Assembly: GCA_017979445.1 (NCBI GenBank)
Contig: CM030714.1
Coordinates: forward strand, 47,383,220 to 47,447,219
Direction of reading: 5' to 3'
Length of the DNA: 64,000 nt
From: Akebia trifoliata
Taxonomy: Eukaryota > Streptophyta > Magnoliopsida > Ranunculales > Lardizabalaceae
Below the pieces are notes generated by a model, which was not told the DNA's origin, did not search any database, and saw nothing but the letters and a program-made list of their open reading frames with translations. Positions 11,595 through 35,993 of this stretch are shown in pieces. The position numbers and the translations under genes are program-made. Position 1 is the stretch's first letter, and each line of letters begins with the position of its first letter.

Positions 11595-12459
11595 GGAGAA
11601 TGCTAACGTCCAAGATCTCATGAGGATGTTAATATTGTCAAATATTTTTTTTTCAATAATACCTCTCTTCATTTTGTCTTTTAGTGAAAAACATGTTTGT
11701 TCAAAATTTCATTGAGTACATCTGTCAAAAAATTTCGAGTTCTTTAACATAAAACCCTCATTTTAGAGGTTTTAATAATGGGGTTTTCAATTTTTTTTTA
11801 TAATTAAATGAAAATATTAAAGAAATTAAAAAAAAAAATTCTAATTTTTATTTATTTAATTTCTCACAAAATAAAAATAAATAAAAAATGGAGATGAATT
11901 TGAGGAGGGAAGGAGGGAGAAGTAGTGGTTTTGAGGAGGAAGAAGAAGAGGTGGATTTTTTTATCAATGGGTTTTTAGATACTTTTTTTCTAGTTATGGA
12001 AGGGTGTAAAGATTACATTTATAAGGGTAAAATGATAATTTAATTATTATTATTATTTTTTTTTTACGTTTAGACTTAACCTTAATGGTATTTGAGGTAT
12101 TTGCAAATAGTTCCACCCTATGTTTAATGATCTGATCTCTCTTTCAATCGTCTCCCAAGCTTGATCCAAAAGTTAAATGGGGTCTAATTGTATGTCTTTG
12201 GTCAGTCCATGACAGGCTGGCAGGCTGAGCCAACCTATTGAAGCCTTCTCTTTAAATAGATAATTGATCAAATTACCCTTTAATTAGTGGCATACATCTA
12301 TATGATTTTGGTAGGGCACACGTTAAAGTGCTTTAAGTACACCTAAGACATCTGATTTTTGTATCGTAATTGACCAAAAATACTCCTATTGCTTGTTCCT
12401 AAAGGGCATTTAATGCATTTTCACGTGTGTCCCAAGGGCACATGTTAATAACACGAGTT

Positions 12460-12630
12460 GTGCTAGGGTGATACAGGATTTATTGTGATTCTCACAACTC
12501 TGACGTGGAGCTGCATACATAATCGTAGATGATTTTTACTCGTATCGTGTGGAAACACATCTATGGTTATATGCACATCTCATGTCAGACTTGTGAGAAT
12601 CATAGTAAATACCCTGTGTCATTCCAACAT
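12460..12630. repeat. Foldback element, ACGTGG/CATAGAT core
   Basis: From GCTAGGGTGATACAGG to CCCTGTGTCATTCCAAC. Inner arms are TGTGATTCTCACAA and TTGTGAGAATCATAG, and the central arms are ATAATCGTAGATG and CATCTATGGTTAT. It is close to the 9035-9203 copy in both sequence and length. Confidence 0.75.
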
Positions 12631-13224
12631 TTTGTTAATAAGACCCAAATTTATAAGGGATCGGATTCTTTGGAGTGCTTTTTATCTTTGGCCATTTGCA
12701 GCACAATTGGACGGTTGGAAAACCAGCCACATCAAAAAGTTAGTAAAATCCTACCATTTGAAATTGGGGGTGCATATACCGACCATCCATTTTAAAACTC
12801 TTGGATTGGACCAATAAGATTAGTTTTTTCATTTTGATTTTTAAAATCAAATCTAGGTCATAAACAGTAGAGACTTATTATTATTATTATTATTTGGAGG
12901 CGAGCCTCCCTTGTGGAGATAGTGCCATAAGGAGCTACAAGAAAGATGGGCTACACCTTGGAAAGTTGAGGGTATTTTTGGTTTAAAAAAATCTTTTGAG
13001 GACATTTTTGATAGGAACTCCAATTTTCAAGATGTAAATGCAATTGAATGTGTGCTCTTAAGGCACACAATATAGAAAAAATAATGAAGGATTTGAACAC
13101 GAAAAGAAACAACAATAAAGAGAAAAAAATTAAAAAAAAAATTAAAAAAAAAAAGATGTAAGCACACAAAGAATAAGAGGGATTTATACTATTTCCTCAA
13201 GATTGAGATGTGTCCAAGGATTCG

Positions 13225-13455
13225 TACCATGATTTTAAAACTCGTTTTGATGTCTCGTCTTGTTGTGAACAAGACCAAGTCGTCTCAAACGAGTTTTCTG
13301 ATACATTTGAGATGTCTTGTTCAACAATGAGAAAAAATAAACGTGGGTTTTAAATCTCGTCCGATACATTGACTTGTCTATCTGTCTTGTTGGTGGACAA
13401 TATTAAGACATATCGGACGTGTCATCTCGGTCTCAGAGATTTAAAATCATGATTC
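13225..13455. repeat. Foldback element with AAACTCGT arms
   Basis: Terminal arms ATGATTTTAAAACTCG and GAGATTTAAAATCATGA are inverted. The interior carries repeated GTCTCGTCTTGTT / AACAAGACCAAG segments. Relatives lie at 7493-7710 and, more degraded, at 42715-42850. Confidence 0.55.
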
Positions 13456-15385
13456 ATTCCATTGTGAAGAAATAACTTTTTATACATATTACACCCTCTT
13501 AATGAAGAAAGAAAGTATACCCACAGCCAAAATAAAGGTCACATACCCTTAAAACATAAAGGGTTTGGTTAGCATGTGCCCAAAAAAATATATGTTAAGA
13601 TGCATGTAACACACCATGCAAATAAGTTTACTTGAAAAAAAGATAGTTGTTATTGTCTCACCAATTTTTATTAATGCCACACCAATTCCTAAACCACCAA
13701 AGAATTGCAAACAGTTGGTGTGGCAATAGTAACTCTCAAAAAAATGTCCTCAAATTTTTTTCTTTCACCAAAAATACCCTCAAATGCTTATTTCCAAGGT
13801 ATATTTGATGCATCTTAGTGTATGACCTTAGGGCACATGTTAACAAAATCCTAACATAAATAGAGTTGCATATCACCAAGGAAAGTACGAAAAACATCCT
13901 TAGGAAAATTTGAAGACAGCTAAGGAATTATTAACGGCGAATTCTTGTTGACCAGTGCCATTAGACTCCACAAACCATAATAAGAATAAGAACATCCAAC
14001 AATCTCTCACTCACCTTCATGAGAGTCCTCCTAACTATTGTGCTTTACAATATACATACATACATTCATGCATCCAACCTAGAGCAGTCAAATGGAGAGA
14101 GTTTCAATTTGATAACTTTGAATCTAGATAAACGATTTGGTCTTTCGATAAGAACCAACTCGGTCTTCCCCAAAACAATGGTCGGGTCTTACTTAAACAT
14201 TGGAAGCCCGAGACTGGCCTATTCCCCTCATGCTATCATTGACCATTGAATTTTTTTTTTTTTTCAAAATCAGCAATACTCATGAAGTTCTTCAATCTAT
14301 AATAGTAAATTGATTTTAATAAACTAATCTTACTTTCATTTTACTAATCAATATCACACTCAACCAAGATTCCAACTAGCAAGTTTTAAAACTTGGTAAG
14401 TGATGTAGATGTTTTTTATCTGATAAAATATTTAATTTTTAATAATTGAATATTTATGATCGATTTCCCGATATTTGAAAATCTCAGCTGCTTTGAAGAA
14501 AACTCATTCAAGTGATATTGATGATTTCTAATAATTGATTATTTATGCTCAATATTCCAAAGAGAAATATATCCCTAGGATAATGTATATCCACATACGA
14601 ACTAATCGTTAAGAGACCAACATTTTTCCTCAAATCCCAATGGTCATGTGTTGATGGTGAGTCTCAAACTAACGTTTTGTTTGGATTCAAAGAAATAGAG
14701 AAGAAAAGAGAAAAATGCTAAATTTCTCTCTCTCTAAAGAGAAATTATTTTAAAATATTTTATAATTTCAATTCTATCCCTAAATCTCTTTTAATATATT
14801 TTTTTTAAATTCAAAATTATCCTAAATTCTTTCCGATCAATCTAAATATGGTGGAGAGAAATTGAGTTTCTCTTCTCTTCTCTTAATGAATTTCTCAGAA
14901 AGGACGTGCTCCTTAACTCATGATTGAGGCTCTCAATCAACATGGCAGTTAGGACTTTAGTAAAAAAAATTTCTCGAGATACAATTTCTTGAGAATCATT
15001 CCTTGACATCCCAGAGATCATGTGGATGGACAATCTCCATGATAGCATTTTTCAAACCTAAATTGAAGCCCGACCACTTGTAAGTTAGAAAAAAAGGTTC
15101 ACGTGGCTACTTTCTAAGAAATTTACATCAAATTCAATAAGTAATTCCGCAACGAAGTTTTTTCCTCCTTTCCCAACTTTAATTAATAAAATCAAAATTA
15201 ATAAATACAGAGATAGGCCCGGGGCCTGGTAAGAACAAAGAACCAAATTCTATTTTCTCCATAATCTTCTCAATTTCAGTGTCCACAGCTTCAATTTTAC
15301 GCTCAACAGCTTTAGGAATCTTCACCCCCCCAAAAAACAAAGAACAAAAATAGATTAAAAATCAAGAAGAAGAAGAGGAAGAAAA

Positions 15386-26481
<11,096 letters not shown>

Positions 26482-29400
26482 AACGAATATGATTTTCAAT
26501 AATCTTAATAACCATAACACAAATAAATTTATACATACAGCAACTTAATATTTGCTAAAATGGGTTGTTAATAGTTTTGGATCATAAGTTTATACCGAGT
26601 TTATATTACTTGCACATTTGCTACTACTTGGTAAATGAATGAAAGTAAGAACACCGGTACATTGCAGATTATTTTGTCCTCTTCAGAAGTTGAATATTCA
26701 AATATACGACACATCTTTGAAAGTTATTCAAATCCGATCTTCGTTGGGAATTTATCAAAAACGAACATCATCTTTGGGTACGAAATGCAGATGAGAACTA
26801 GTTTCATACTAATTATTTTCTTTCGTTGTGGTCTGGGAAGATTTCCTGGATCCGATTGGGCTGAGGATTCATCCACTGCAAATCAAAGTTCTTAATCAAC
26901 CCCATGCGGTCTAAATTGTGTTGTTTGTCCTTGAAATTCATGCGTGGATGCATCTTCGATGACCAGCAATAATGTATTAGATCCTTGGAATTGAGGTTGA
27001 AATGGTCAAATAATGTACAATGGTCTGGACAGCATAAATGAGAAAAGTCTATTAGACTTCAAGGTGCAATTTATTTAGTTGATAGTGCCTTTAATTTTTT
27101 TAGTTAGTAGTTAACATATCCTTCAAAATATTTAAGATAATAAATTAATGACCAAAGCTTTTAATATAATTTATCAAAATGTCCAAAGTTCTTTTTACCA
27201 AAATAATCTTCTAAATACGGTAACCAAACGACCAATTGCACAACGTGCTGTCTTCCCACATGAGCTTTTGATTTTAAATCATCAATTTATTAACTTATAA
27301 ATTAGTTTAGTTGGTAAAGTTTATCAAGAAAAGAAGAATAAAAATAAAATTAAAAAAAAGCTTATAATTACTGACAGTGATATTTTGATTATTAAAAATG
27401 AATTGATCATGCAGTATGTGGAGGATATTTTTCGTAAGTAAGACATCAAAAGTTGACACATGGCACGTAAGTAAGACATCAAAAGTTGACACATGGCACA
27501 TTGAGATCAGGAAGGAATAAAGGACATTGAGGTTTTGTACCCAAGTCTAATACAACAAGGGATACTTGGATAAGTCAAATTTCATATCTAAAAGGGGGTT
27601 GAACCTCGATGATCATGAATATAGAATCGGACACGGGACACGTGACAAATAGATTTGATGAATCAAATCCCAAAAAATCAAGGATGTGCAGAGTCAAATA
27701 TGGAAGATCTTGAATTAATAAAGGGAAAATTCCTAAATGAAATTTTGAACATAGAATCTTGACCAAATACGTTCCAAGTAAAGGCCTACTTGCTAAAAAC
27801 AATTAGAGATGGAATCGGTAACAAGATCATCGAAGATCCTAGGATTTAAACTCTATAAATACATGGGTAGGTAATGTAATACACAAAAAAAAAAAAGATA
27901 TAATTTCCTCCTCTTAAAAAATTATATTATTTTCTTTATACTAAGATCTGACTTGAGCGTCGAAGAGATATTGTAGCAGACATACCCAAGAGCATGAGAG
28001 GAGGAAATCTTAAGCTAACATCACAGATCCCAAGATCGTGCAAGTTTTTGCATCTATACATTATAATTAGAAAAATTATATAACTTTACCTTAATATTTT
28101 AAAAGTGTTGATCCACTTCTCAGTTTTTACCATTCTTAATGTTACGTGCATGCATTTGCCAAATGATAATTTGAATTCCAAGAGCAACTTTTCAAACTTA
28201 TATGGATATGAGTACAAAATAATTGGAACTAAAACACAAATTGATCTTGAACGCTGAGGAGAGGGATCCAAAGAAAATATGTCTCTAAAATAATTTTATG
28301 TTAATCTTAGGAAATAAAAACAGATCTCTAAGAAATCTTTTTTTTTTTTTTTTCTCTTATCTCAATTGTGTGTTTCACAGAGAGACTGAAATAAGTCCTA
28401 AAATAATACCTTCTATAAAAAGACTAGAACTACCGATTCTATTTCCACATCAACTTTTCTAACGCCACCCCAATTCATTTGTAAATCATCACAGAATTAG
28501 CACATATCTTGGGGTGGCATTTGCAAAAGTTAGTGTGGTAATAGTCAAATTCACACAATTCTTGCTGGCCTTGGCATTTTCCCAAGAATTGAGAAAAGAC
28601 ACAAGGGTCAAGATTCCTTTCCCTTAGAGCCAATCATTTTCTGACAGCTGGCACTACTGACTGTTGACCTTTCCAACTGATGCACTGTAACTCTTCCCCA
28701 CTCCACAATGTTCAAACTTCAAGCCAACTCTCACTCTCTCTCTGTCTTGGAAATCTTTTCTCTCACCACTTCAATGTTCAAACTTCAAACCAACTTTATC
28801 TCTCAACCCTTACCATTGGTGGAAATCTTTTTTTTTTTTCTCTTATCTCAATTGTGTGTTTCACAGAGAGACTGAAATAAGTCCTAAAATAATACCTTCT
28901 ATAAAAAGACTAGAACTACCGATTCTATTTCCACATCAACTTTTCTAACGCCACCCCAATTCATTTGTAAATCATCACAGAATTAACACATATCTTGGGG
29001 GTGGCATTTGCAAAAGTTAGTGTGGTAATAGTCAAATTCACACAATTCTTGCTGGCCTTAGCATTTTCCCAAGAATTGAGAAAAGACACAAGGGTCAAGA
29101 TTCCTTTCCCTTACAGCCAATCATTTTCTGACAGCTGGCACTACTGCCTGTTGACCTTTCCAACTGGTGCATTGTAACTCTTCCCCACTCACAATGTTCG
29201 AACTTCAAGCCATCTCTCTCTCTCTCTGTCTTGGAAATCTTTTCTCTCACCACTTCAATGTTCAAACTTCAAACCAACTTTATCTCTCAACCCTTACCAT
29301 TGGTGGAAATCTTTTTTTTTTCTCTCCACTTCAATGCTCAAACGTCTAACCAACTTTCTCTCTCTCTCTCTCTCTCTCTCTTTCACTTAATTATGTATAT

Positions 29401-29885
29401 GAGACGAAACAGAGAAAAAGATGGTCACCTTATCTGTAGATCTCCCAAAGGCCAAAACAGTAGAAAGTAAAATAAAGGGTTTTGGTCTGTTTGCTGAAGA
29501 ATCAGAAAACCCATTTAAATCTTCTAGAAAATAAGAGAAAATCCATTAGAATTTTGAAGCTTAAAAAAATCAAAATGAACAATTAACAGTCCACAAAAAC
29601 ACAGAGTCTCCAAACAGTAAAGAACAGAACAAACTGAGAATTTTGGATTCTTTGCAGAGTGAACCCTTTTGAAGCTTAAAAAACAATCCAAATGAACAAT
29701 TAATAGAATTATAAGAGAAAGAATTCTCTCATAAATACATAAATAAGACAAGAAAGATACAAAAGAGAGGAACCTATTATCCATTAATTGTACAATTGAA
29801 GCAAAGATTTCTATTTTCCTCAGCGAATAATCCATTACCCATTAATGTTCCTCCTAAAAAATTAACCAAAAATATCTTCTTCTTT
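26482..29885. other. Intergenic region between DEP1 and the VQ gene
   Basis: No gene seen. It contains a 32-bp tandem repeat (two copies, about 27435-27498, each with AAGTAAGACATCAAAAGTTG). About 27840-28050 has CTATAAATACATGGG followed by ATCTGACTTGAGCGTCGAAG, which looks like the 3' part of a Gypsy-type LTR. The 486-bp tandem duplication is at 28334-29305. Confidence 0.5.
28334..29305. repeat. 486-bp tandem duplication, near identical
   Basis: Two direct copies, about 28334-28819 and 28820-29305, each running from a poly-T tract and CTCTTATCTCAATTGTGTG to CTTACCATTGGTGGAAATC. Differences are few (for example CCTTAGAGCC/CCTTACAGCC and ACTGACTG/ACTGCCTG). Each copy also contains two smaller related blocks, AATGTTCAAACTTCAAGCC and AATGTTCAAACTTCAAACC; a third partial block follows at about 29328. 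It lies about 580 bp beyond the 3' end of the VQ gene. Confidence 0.9.
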
Positions 29886-30548
29886 TCAAGAAGAAGAACC
29901 TGAAACTCTAGGCGATGTCACTGGAAACAAGGGCAAAAGCTGAGGCTCCGAGTCTTTCGGTGTAGAAATCTCTGATTGATGCAAATAGAAACCCTTCTCT
30001 GCAATTACTCTCTCTTCTTCCATGGACGAATTACTTGAAGAACATAGTGTTGGAGCCCTTTTAACTTGGTCAAGAATCAATGGCGTAACAGGGCTAAGCA
30101 CAAGAGAAGGAAAATTAAGCACACTGGGCGACAATATCTCTTGATTTCTAGCCGAAAACCCTAAATTCTGAACCAATTCAGGCATTAAAGGACTGATCTT
30201 GAGGTTCTTGAGGCTGTTTCTCCTCTCATAGAGCTTGAACCCCTGTTTCCTGGGCCCTGTTTTGATCGGAGGGATTACGCTTTTCGAGGATAAATCGACT
30301 GTTGTGGTTGTGGGTGGCTTTGATGATGGTTGTTTGAAGGTCTGGGATGAACCTGTGAGCATCTGAACTACTTGTTTGAAGGAAGAGGTGTCTGCTTCAA
30401 TGAAGGTCGTTGGTTGTGTGTTGGTTTCAGATCTGGTGATGGGTTTTGGTGTTAGTGGAGGTTGGATTTGAACTCCATTGTTGTTGCTGTTTGGGGAAGT
30501 TTGGAGATGTGAGTTTTCTCTGTCTATTTGTTTTGGTGAGGTTTCCAT
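29886..30548 (-). CDS. VQ-motif-containing protein (VQ4/VQ33-type)
   Basis: Single-exon gene of 220 aa. The VQ motif FKQVVQMLTG is at residues 57-66; it is the short segment through which VQ proteins bind group I/IIc WRKY transcription factors in the nucleus. Flanking blocks TGPRKQGFKLYERRNSLKN, SPSVLNFPSLVLSPVTPLI, EKGFYLHQSEISTPKDSEP and LLPLFPVTSPRVSG mark the VQ4/13/19/33 subgroup, some members of which are MAP-kinase substrates. Several S/T-P sites (SPLM, SPSV, SPVTP, TPKD, SPR) fit that role. The lack of introns is typical. A (CT)n tract (30594-30626 on the + strand as GA) lies in the presumed 5' leader 45-80 bp upstream of the ATG. The complete frame has no disruption. Confidence 0.93.
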   Translation of the reverse strand: METSPKQIDRENSHLQTSPNSNNNGVQIQPPLTPKPITRSETNTQPTTFIEADTSSFKQVVQMLTGSSQTFKQPSSKPPTTTTVDLSSKSVIPPIKTGPRKQGFKLYERRNSLKNLKISPLMPELVQNLGFSARNQEILSPSVLNFPSLVLSPVTPLILDQVKRAPTLCSSSNSSMEEERVIAEKGFYLHQSEISTPKDSEPQLLPLFPVTSPRVSGSSS

Positions 30549-30590
30549 TGATGGGTTTGTTCCTGTGAAGATCTAAGAATAGTTTTAGAC

Positions 30591-30593
<3 letters not shown>

Positions 30594-30626
<33 letters not shown>
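30594..30626. repeat. (GA)n/(CT)n microsatellite in the VQ 5' leader
   Basis: About 16 GA units on the + strand, read as CT on the coding strand. GAGA/CT tracts in plant leaders are common and can bind BPC factors. Comparable tracts precede the eIF3d gene (53086-53104) and the pump-interactor gene (41603-41625). Confidence 0.85.
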
Positions 30627-30627
<1 letters not shown>

Positions 30628-32234
30628 TTTTAGTTTGACTTCATCTCTCCGATTCTAGTTTTGTTTTATGAGTCCGCCTAGCCTAGCCTTACTAAGCTAG
30701 TAAGGACTTCACCCTGACTAAGGGTCCTTGGGCTTTGCATCAAAAACATGATCAGATACTTCACGGTTGTAGAAGCAAAATTCTATGAACTTTTTATTTT
30801 TGACAGTTGAATATTAATTTTAAATTTAAGTTTGGGGCTATATGGAAATTTGGTAGCTTTCTATTTTCAAAAAATTGGATCACACTCAAAAGAACTTGTT
30901 TTTTTATTTGACTTTTTCGATGAAATTTAGAGGACTGTGGCGCTAGATTGTTGATGTGATAATCCATTTGAACAAAACGACCTTAATTAGACTCAAAATC
31001 TTACTATCTTAGTAAAGAAAGGGTTTCACTTGTTTTTTTTTTTCTTAAATAATGGCAATATTCTGACTTGAAAGATCAAATTTTTTTTTTGGGATACATA
31101 AGAAAAAAGATCAACGGTTCTGTGCTCTTTCCATGTTAGTTAAGTACATATATCGAATGAAAAAGATATATATTTTTATGTATCTCGATGAAAATGATCT
31201 ATGATTCTATAATGGGGGCGTCAGAAAATCATTATTATAAATGCAATGTTGAATTAAGTGGGGGAAAGGATCTCAGGAGTTGGATATCTAATCAACTCCC
31301 GGATGTAGATGATGTTAGCTCAACTGATAAATATGCTCACCTACTTCATATCAAATTACGGACAAGTCGACAGCATCCCATTGGATGCGCTGGAATTTTC
31401 ATCCAGTGGACAGCATCATTAAAATCAGTGGTCAAAAGTTTCATGTTTATATCGTTGACTTCACAACCCACGACTTTGACTCATCTATTGATCACAACCA
31501 CACATTAGATTAGATTAATTAGTTTAGATGCTCCCAGATCCAACTACCCCATAAAATCTGCTATCAACTTCTTTGAAAAATATCACAACATGAAGACATT
31601 TATGTCATTATTTTTCCTTTTAGTTTTCTAAAAAAGACCTTGGTCAAGTATTAATATGTCTAAAAAAATGTTTTTTCATCTTTCTTCAAAATATAATGTT
31701 TTATTTGATTATATAAATACTCTTCCAACATTTGCCCATAAAAAAATTGTTGAAAAATGGGTCTGCTAAACATTAGACGATGGTTGTAATTTTTTTTCTC
31801 CTATTAATAAAAGGGTTTTGTATACATGTACCCTAAAGGCACACGTTAAAGTGCAATAAATACACTTTGAAAATTGGAATCTGAGGGTATTTTGATAAAA
31901 ATAAATTTATTTAAGGGTTTTTTCAATACAAAGTGTATTTATTGCACTTTAAAAAAGAAAGGATTTCGATAAAAGCTAACACCAGTAAAACTTTGTCTTT
32001 GTGAAGGAGCACTAAATGTTAGAAAGGCGTTAATTGGGATCGAGAAACTAGTCGAGAGAGATTAGCGGAGAATTGATAGGAATTGCGCATCTCCCTTGTC
32101 TTTTGGTTGGAAAGTTGTGGGCACACGTTAACAAAATCCTTAATAAAATTCTTGGTTGATTATTATCACTATCATCGAATTGTTATAATCATTTATGATA
32201 ATTTGTAATTAATTTTTTACAAATATATAAATAA

Positions 32235-32269
<35 letters not shown>

Positions 32270-32824
32270 CACTATCATTCAATCTTTATAATCATTTAAT
32301 GTGGCTTGTTTGAAAGAGAGATGTATTTAAAAATAAAAATAAAAATAAAAATAAAATGTATTTACAAATGATTTGAATTGACAAAGTAGGACCTTTTTGT
32401 CAAATTATTAATTTGTATGATGGTGTTAGTCTTTTGAAAATAAAATGAAGTTTGGAAAACTTAGCCTATTAGGTCAATTGATCATCGATCGATCAATTGT
32501 TTGGGCACCATCGATTGACCATTGCACACTCTACATATGGTTCTAAATTTTCTTCAAGAGCCATACTACTACACATGCTTCCTACTACACTGCCTTCAGC
32601 ACTGTGCACGCAGAGAACCATTGGTTTTCCTCAAGTGTACAATACTCGTATCTCTAGGAAAGGCATATATGGTTCTGGGCACACGATGCCGAAGGCAATG
32701 TTATTTTAAGTTTAGCATTTTTCTTTCTTTGACAAGTTAAAATTTGATATGAGCACTTACATCCTCTGGCTAGATTCGAATGATATGTTACTTTGAAAGT
32801 TATATTTTTAAGTTTTCTAAAAGA

Positions 32825-33066
32825 GTAGTGATAATATGACTCCCCTGCGTGACATACTCAATCAACTCCCCTGACGTGGGGTGTGTCATAACCATAGACT
32901 TTATGCCTCGGGATACACAACCACACATCCCCATAAATATGTGAAGTTGCCTATATGGGGACATATGGTTGTTTATCCCAAAGCACATAGTCTTTGGTTC
33001 TGGCACACCCCACGTCATGGGAGTTGATTGAGTATGCCATGTGGGGGAGTCATATTATTACCACTC
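32825..33066. repeat. Long palindromic foldback element (about 240 bp)
   Basis: The left arm GTGATAATATGACTCCC...CATACTCAATCAACTCCC and the right arm GGGAGTTGATTGAGTATG...GGGGAGTCATATTATTACCAC are inverted copies. Inner arms are GACGTGGGGTGTGTCATAACC and CACACCCCACGTC, around the GGGATACACAACC / GGTTGTTTATCCC pair. It is nearly a complete hairpin. Two related copies lie in the intron of the Ole e 1 gene (36270-36720). Confidence 0.85.
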
Positions 33067-34261
33067 TTTCTAAAATATCATTTTATGCTACTTTAATACA
33101 ACATGAATTCTTATTAAATAAAAGGATTCTAATAATAAAATAGAATACTACAATAATCAGCAAAGAAGTATAGTAGAAATTTATCTTAAGGTTGAAGAGT
33201 AGAATAAACTTTTTACCAAAAAGGTTGAAGATGACTGATTTTGGAAAAGGAAATCAAAGGATTTTTGGTTTTAGGTTGAAGAAGAGGGTATTTAGGTCAT
33301 TTTTAATTAATGTATTAGAGAAGAGCAAGTTAAGGTGGCATGTAGTTATTATAGTGAGTTTTTGAGACACTCAATGTTTCTAGATTGATGGCATTGCTCC
33401 CTTGACTTGAGTCTTCTTTGATAATCTAATAATAAATGACCTAAACGTCCTTTTCTTCCCCTCTTAACAAAAAGACCCTTTAATTTTCTCCCCTCAACCA
33501 ATGATAGTCAAACTCTTCAACCTTACCAACTAATCATAATTTTCCCGCCCTAGAAGAAAATCTTGTCTCCGCCCTTCTATCTGATCCAACTGAACTCAAA
33601 TCAAAGAATTCGGTTGGATCAAATCTAGATTGAGTGGAAGCAAAATGATTCAGATATAATTTTATCTAGTAGGATCTAAAATTTGGGTCTTGATCACATG
33701 TACTTATCATTGGGTACATTTTATAAGCAAGTGGCTCAACCCCGAGTTCGTAAAAATTGAGAACGTTAAAAAGTCCATAAAAATTGAGAATGTCGAATCT
33801 TCGATAAGATATTTTGTCATTGACCCAAAAGCCACTTAACCACCCAATAATAAAAAAATCATTTCCCTCAAATATAACTAAGAGTAGGCAACTATTAGAA
33901 GGTGTCCTTTGATGTGGTCTTAAAATTATGACAACCATCGCAAAATAATCAATGTTTTAAAAATCGGACTGGACCAACAGTCCGATGGGATCTAATCAAA
34001 ATATTTTAAAAATTCAATCCAGCTCATTGAGAATCGAAATATGCTTAAAAATAGTCGGTTTTTCTATTTTTTATTTTTATAGATTAGTGGTTCATCTGTC
34101 AAGATCTATAATGTATAAGAACCAGTTCTTGGTCCTAAAAGAAAAGTTCTTAAATAAGAAGTCAACCAGTTGTTTTGACTTGACCAATACGTACACATGT
34201 GTCATTATCTATTTTTTGAGATTTGTATAAAAAACCCTTCTTAATTAAGATATTGAAAAGA

Positions 34262-34421
34262 GTCCTGCTGGGGTCACGCAAAGGGGGACATGGTTGTGAC
34301 ACAATTACGTCGTGGTGCGCACATAACTAAAGATGCATTTTTACTTGTATCTCGTGGAAAAACATCTACAGTTATGTGCACGCCACCATGTCATTTGTGT
34401 CACAATTGTGTTACTCCATCA
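34262..34421. repeat. Foldback element, CATAACTAAAGATG core
   Basis: GCTGGGGTCACGCAA at the left, then GTTGTGACACAATTACG and its inverted partner TTTGTGTCACAATTGTG. Central arms GCACATAACTAAAGATG and CATCTACAGTTATGTGC. Same architecture as the 9.1- and 12.5-kb copies. Confidence 0.7.
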
Positions 34422-34492
34422 TTAGTGTATCGAAAAACATGCAAGGCTATAGCATTCATTTTCAAGGACATTTAAAAAAAGATTCGTGATAA

Positions 34493-34644
34493 ACTTGACT
34501 CAAAAAAATAGAAAACATACTCAGCTGATGTGGCATGTGCAAAGAACCATAGATTTCCTCGAGATACACAAGAAAAATTTATGATTTTATTCACATTCCA
34601 CGTCGGTTGTGTGTATTTGCGTATCTTTTTTGAGTCAGTTATTA
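34493..34644. repeat. Foldback element with GACTCAAAAAA ends
   Basis: Outer arms AACTTGACTCAAAAAAATAG and TTTTTTGAGTCAGTTATT are inverted. The inner core is GATGTGGCATGTGCAAAGAACC...CACATTCCACGTCGG, around AGATTTCCTCGAGATACACAAG. Shares the core with the other ACGTGG/CATAGAT foldbacks but has different outer arms. Confidence 0.65.
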
Positions 34645-35575
34645 TTCTAAAAAAAAATCTTCTTAAATGGAAGGGTGAGTTTTTAAAACATGCAACCTCC
34701 TTGTAGAGTAACCTTCTTAAATTAAGGAGTTGAGTTATTCAAAATACCATGAAATCCTTGTAATTTTAAAAGAATTTAATTTCTTAAATCTTATATTTAT
34801 TTATTGTATTTTAATATTCTAAGTTCTGCTTCACTACAATTTTGTTCTTAAAACTTTGACAATAATCATTAAATTTTTGAGGATTTTGTAGGAAATGTGG
34901 AAAGGGTGTGTTGTATTGCTACTAAGTAGGCTCTCTTGTACCGCCTCTTGCTTAGTTGGTCATCTCGACTGTCCACACTTTTCATTAATGAATCTTTGCT
35001 TATTAAAAAAGTAAATCATTAAATATGCGAGAGCGAATGTGATAGTTGATATCCATGCCATCTCCTTCAACTCCCTTCATCCAAAGCCCATACTTTGTGG
35101 AAAACTTGAAATTAAAAAAAATTAACTTAGCAAGTATGATTTTTTTTGTGTGTGTGTGTGGAAATTATGGCAAGTGTGATTTGCAGGCACCCTTTATATA
35201 AACTATAATATTCATTTGACTCTAATTTTGAATTCACCTGTTTTAGTACACAATTTGATGAATAGAAATCTAAAATACCTAAACCAAACTGATTCATCAA
35301 CTATTTTTTAGATGATGAGAAATTATAAATAAGAGAAATGCTTTAGATAGAATGTGGTATCAGCAGGTTGTCAAACATTAAATTGTCATCAAAGGAAATG
35401 AAGGCTAGAAACCTCATCATCACGTACCTTCAACATTATTATTACTAACTTTATTTATTATCACAAATACAAAGCTTATACTATCTAAAGTACATAAACC
35501 CCAATACCCAGTTACCCACACATACAACTATAAACTATATATAAACCCAAGAGAGAGAGAGAGAGATGTGAAGAA

Positions 35576-35953
35576 TTAATTATGGGGACAAGAGGTTGGA
35601 TCAAAAGCAAAAGGTCCAACAGTGTAGAGAGAGAAGGGTGTGGGAACAGGAGATTTCTCATACTTTAAGTAGGCCCCACTTAGTCCACCATGAAGATTAG
35701 TAGGTTTCTTGCATGAATCCAAGGGAGAAGAGACTAAAAACATCTTGCATTTGTGGACTCCGTAGTTGGTCAGCCTATTTGATGCATGAAGGAAGAAATA
35801 TCCTTTCTTATCTGTTTTGGCCACTTCACTTACTGGGTACCTGCTGTTGTTGCATTCTAACCTTACAACCGCACCTTCACAATCAAATACGTTCATGAAA
35901 TCCATCAAACAAAGATATAAATCTCACTTAATTTACTCATCAACAATGACAGA

Positions 35954-35993
<40 letters not shown>

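Larger units (their letters stand above)
10613..15385. other. Intergenic region upstream of DEP1
   Basis: No gene seen. Besides the TA-flanked elements, it contains a GTTAACGTGTGCC-type element at about 12308-12452, a CATAGAT-core foldback at 12460-12630, a palindrome at 13225-13455 (ends ATGATTTTAAAACTCG and GATTTAAAATCATGATT), and a related GTGCCC/GGGCACATGTTAACA element at about 13560-13855. Short frames in this region have no recognisable similarity. Confidence 0.6.
30627..35575. other. Intergenic region with foldback elements
   Basis: No credible gene. It holds a GTTAACGTGTGCC-type element at about 31810-32144, a (TA)n tract at 32239-32266, a palindrome at 32825-33066, and foldback elements at 34262-34421 and 34493-34644. 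Open frames here (for example about 31188-31508) show no family motif and no codon signal. Confidence 0.55.

Noticed and set aside
28680..29470. Short open frames in the 486-bp duplication
   Set aside because: They repeat because the DNA is duplicated; no family similarity and strong CT-rich composition.
31188..31508. 106-aa open frame as a gene
   Set aside because: No known motif, low-complexity surroundings, and no splice or promoter context; probably chance.
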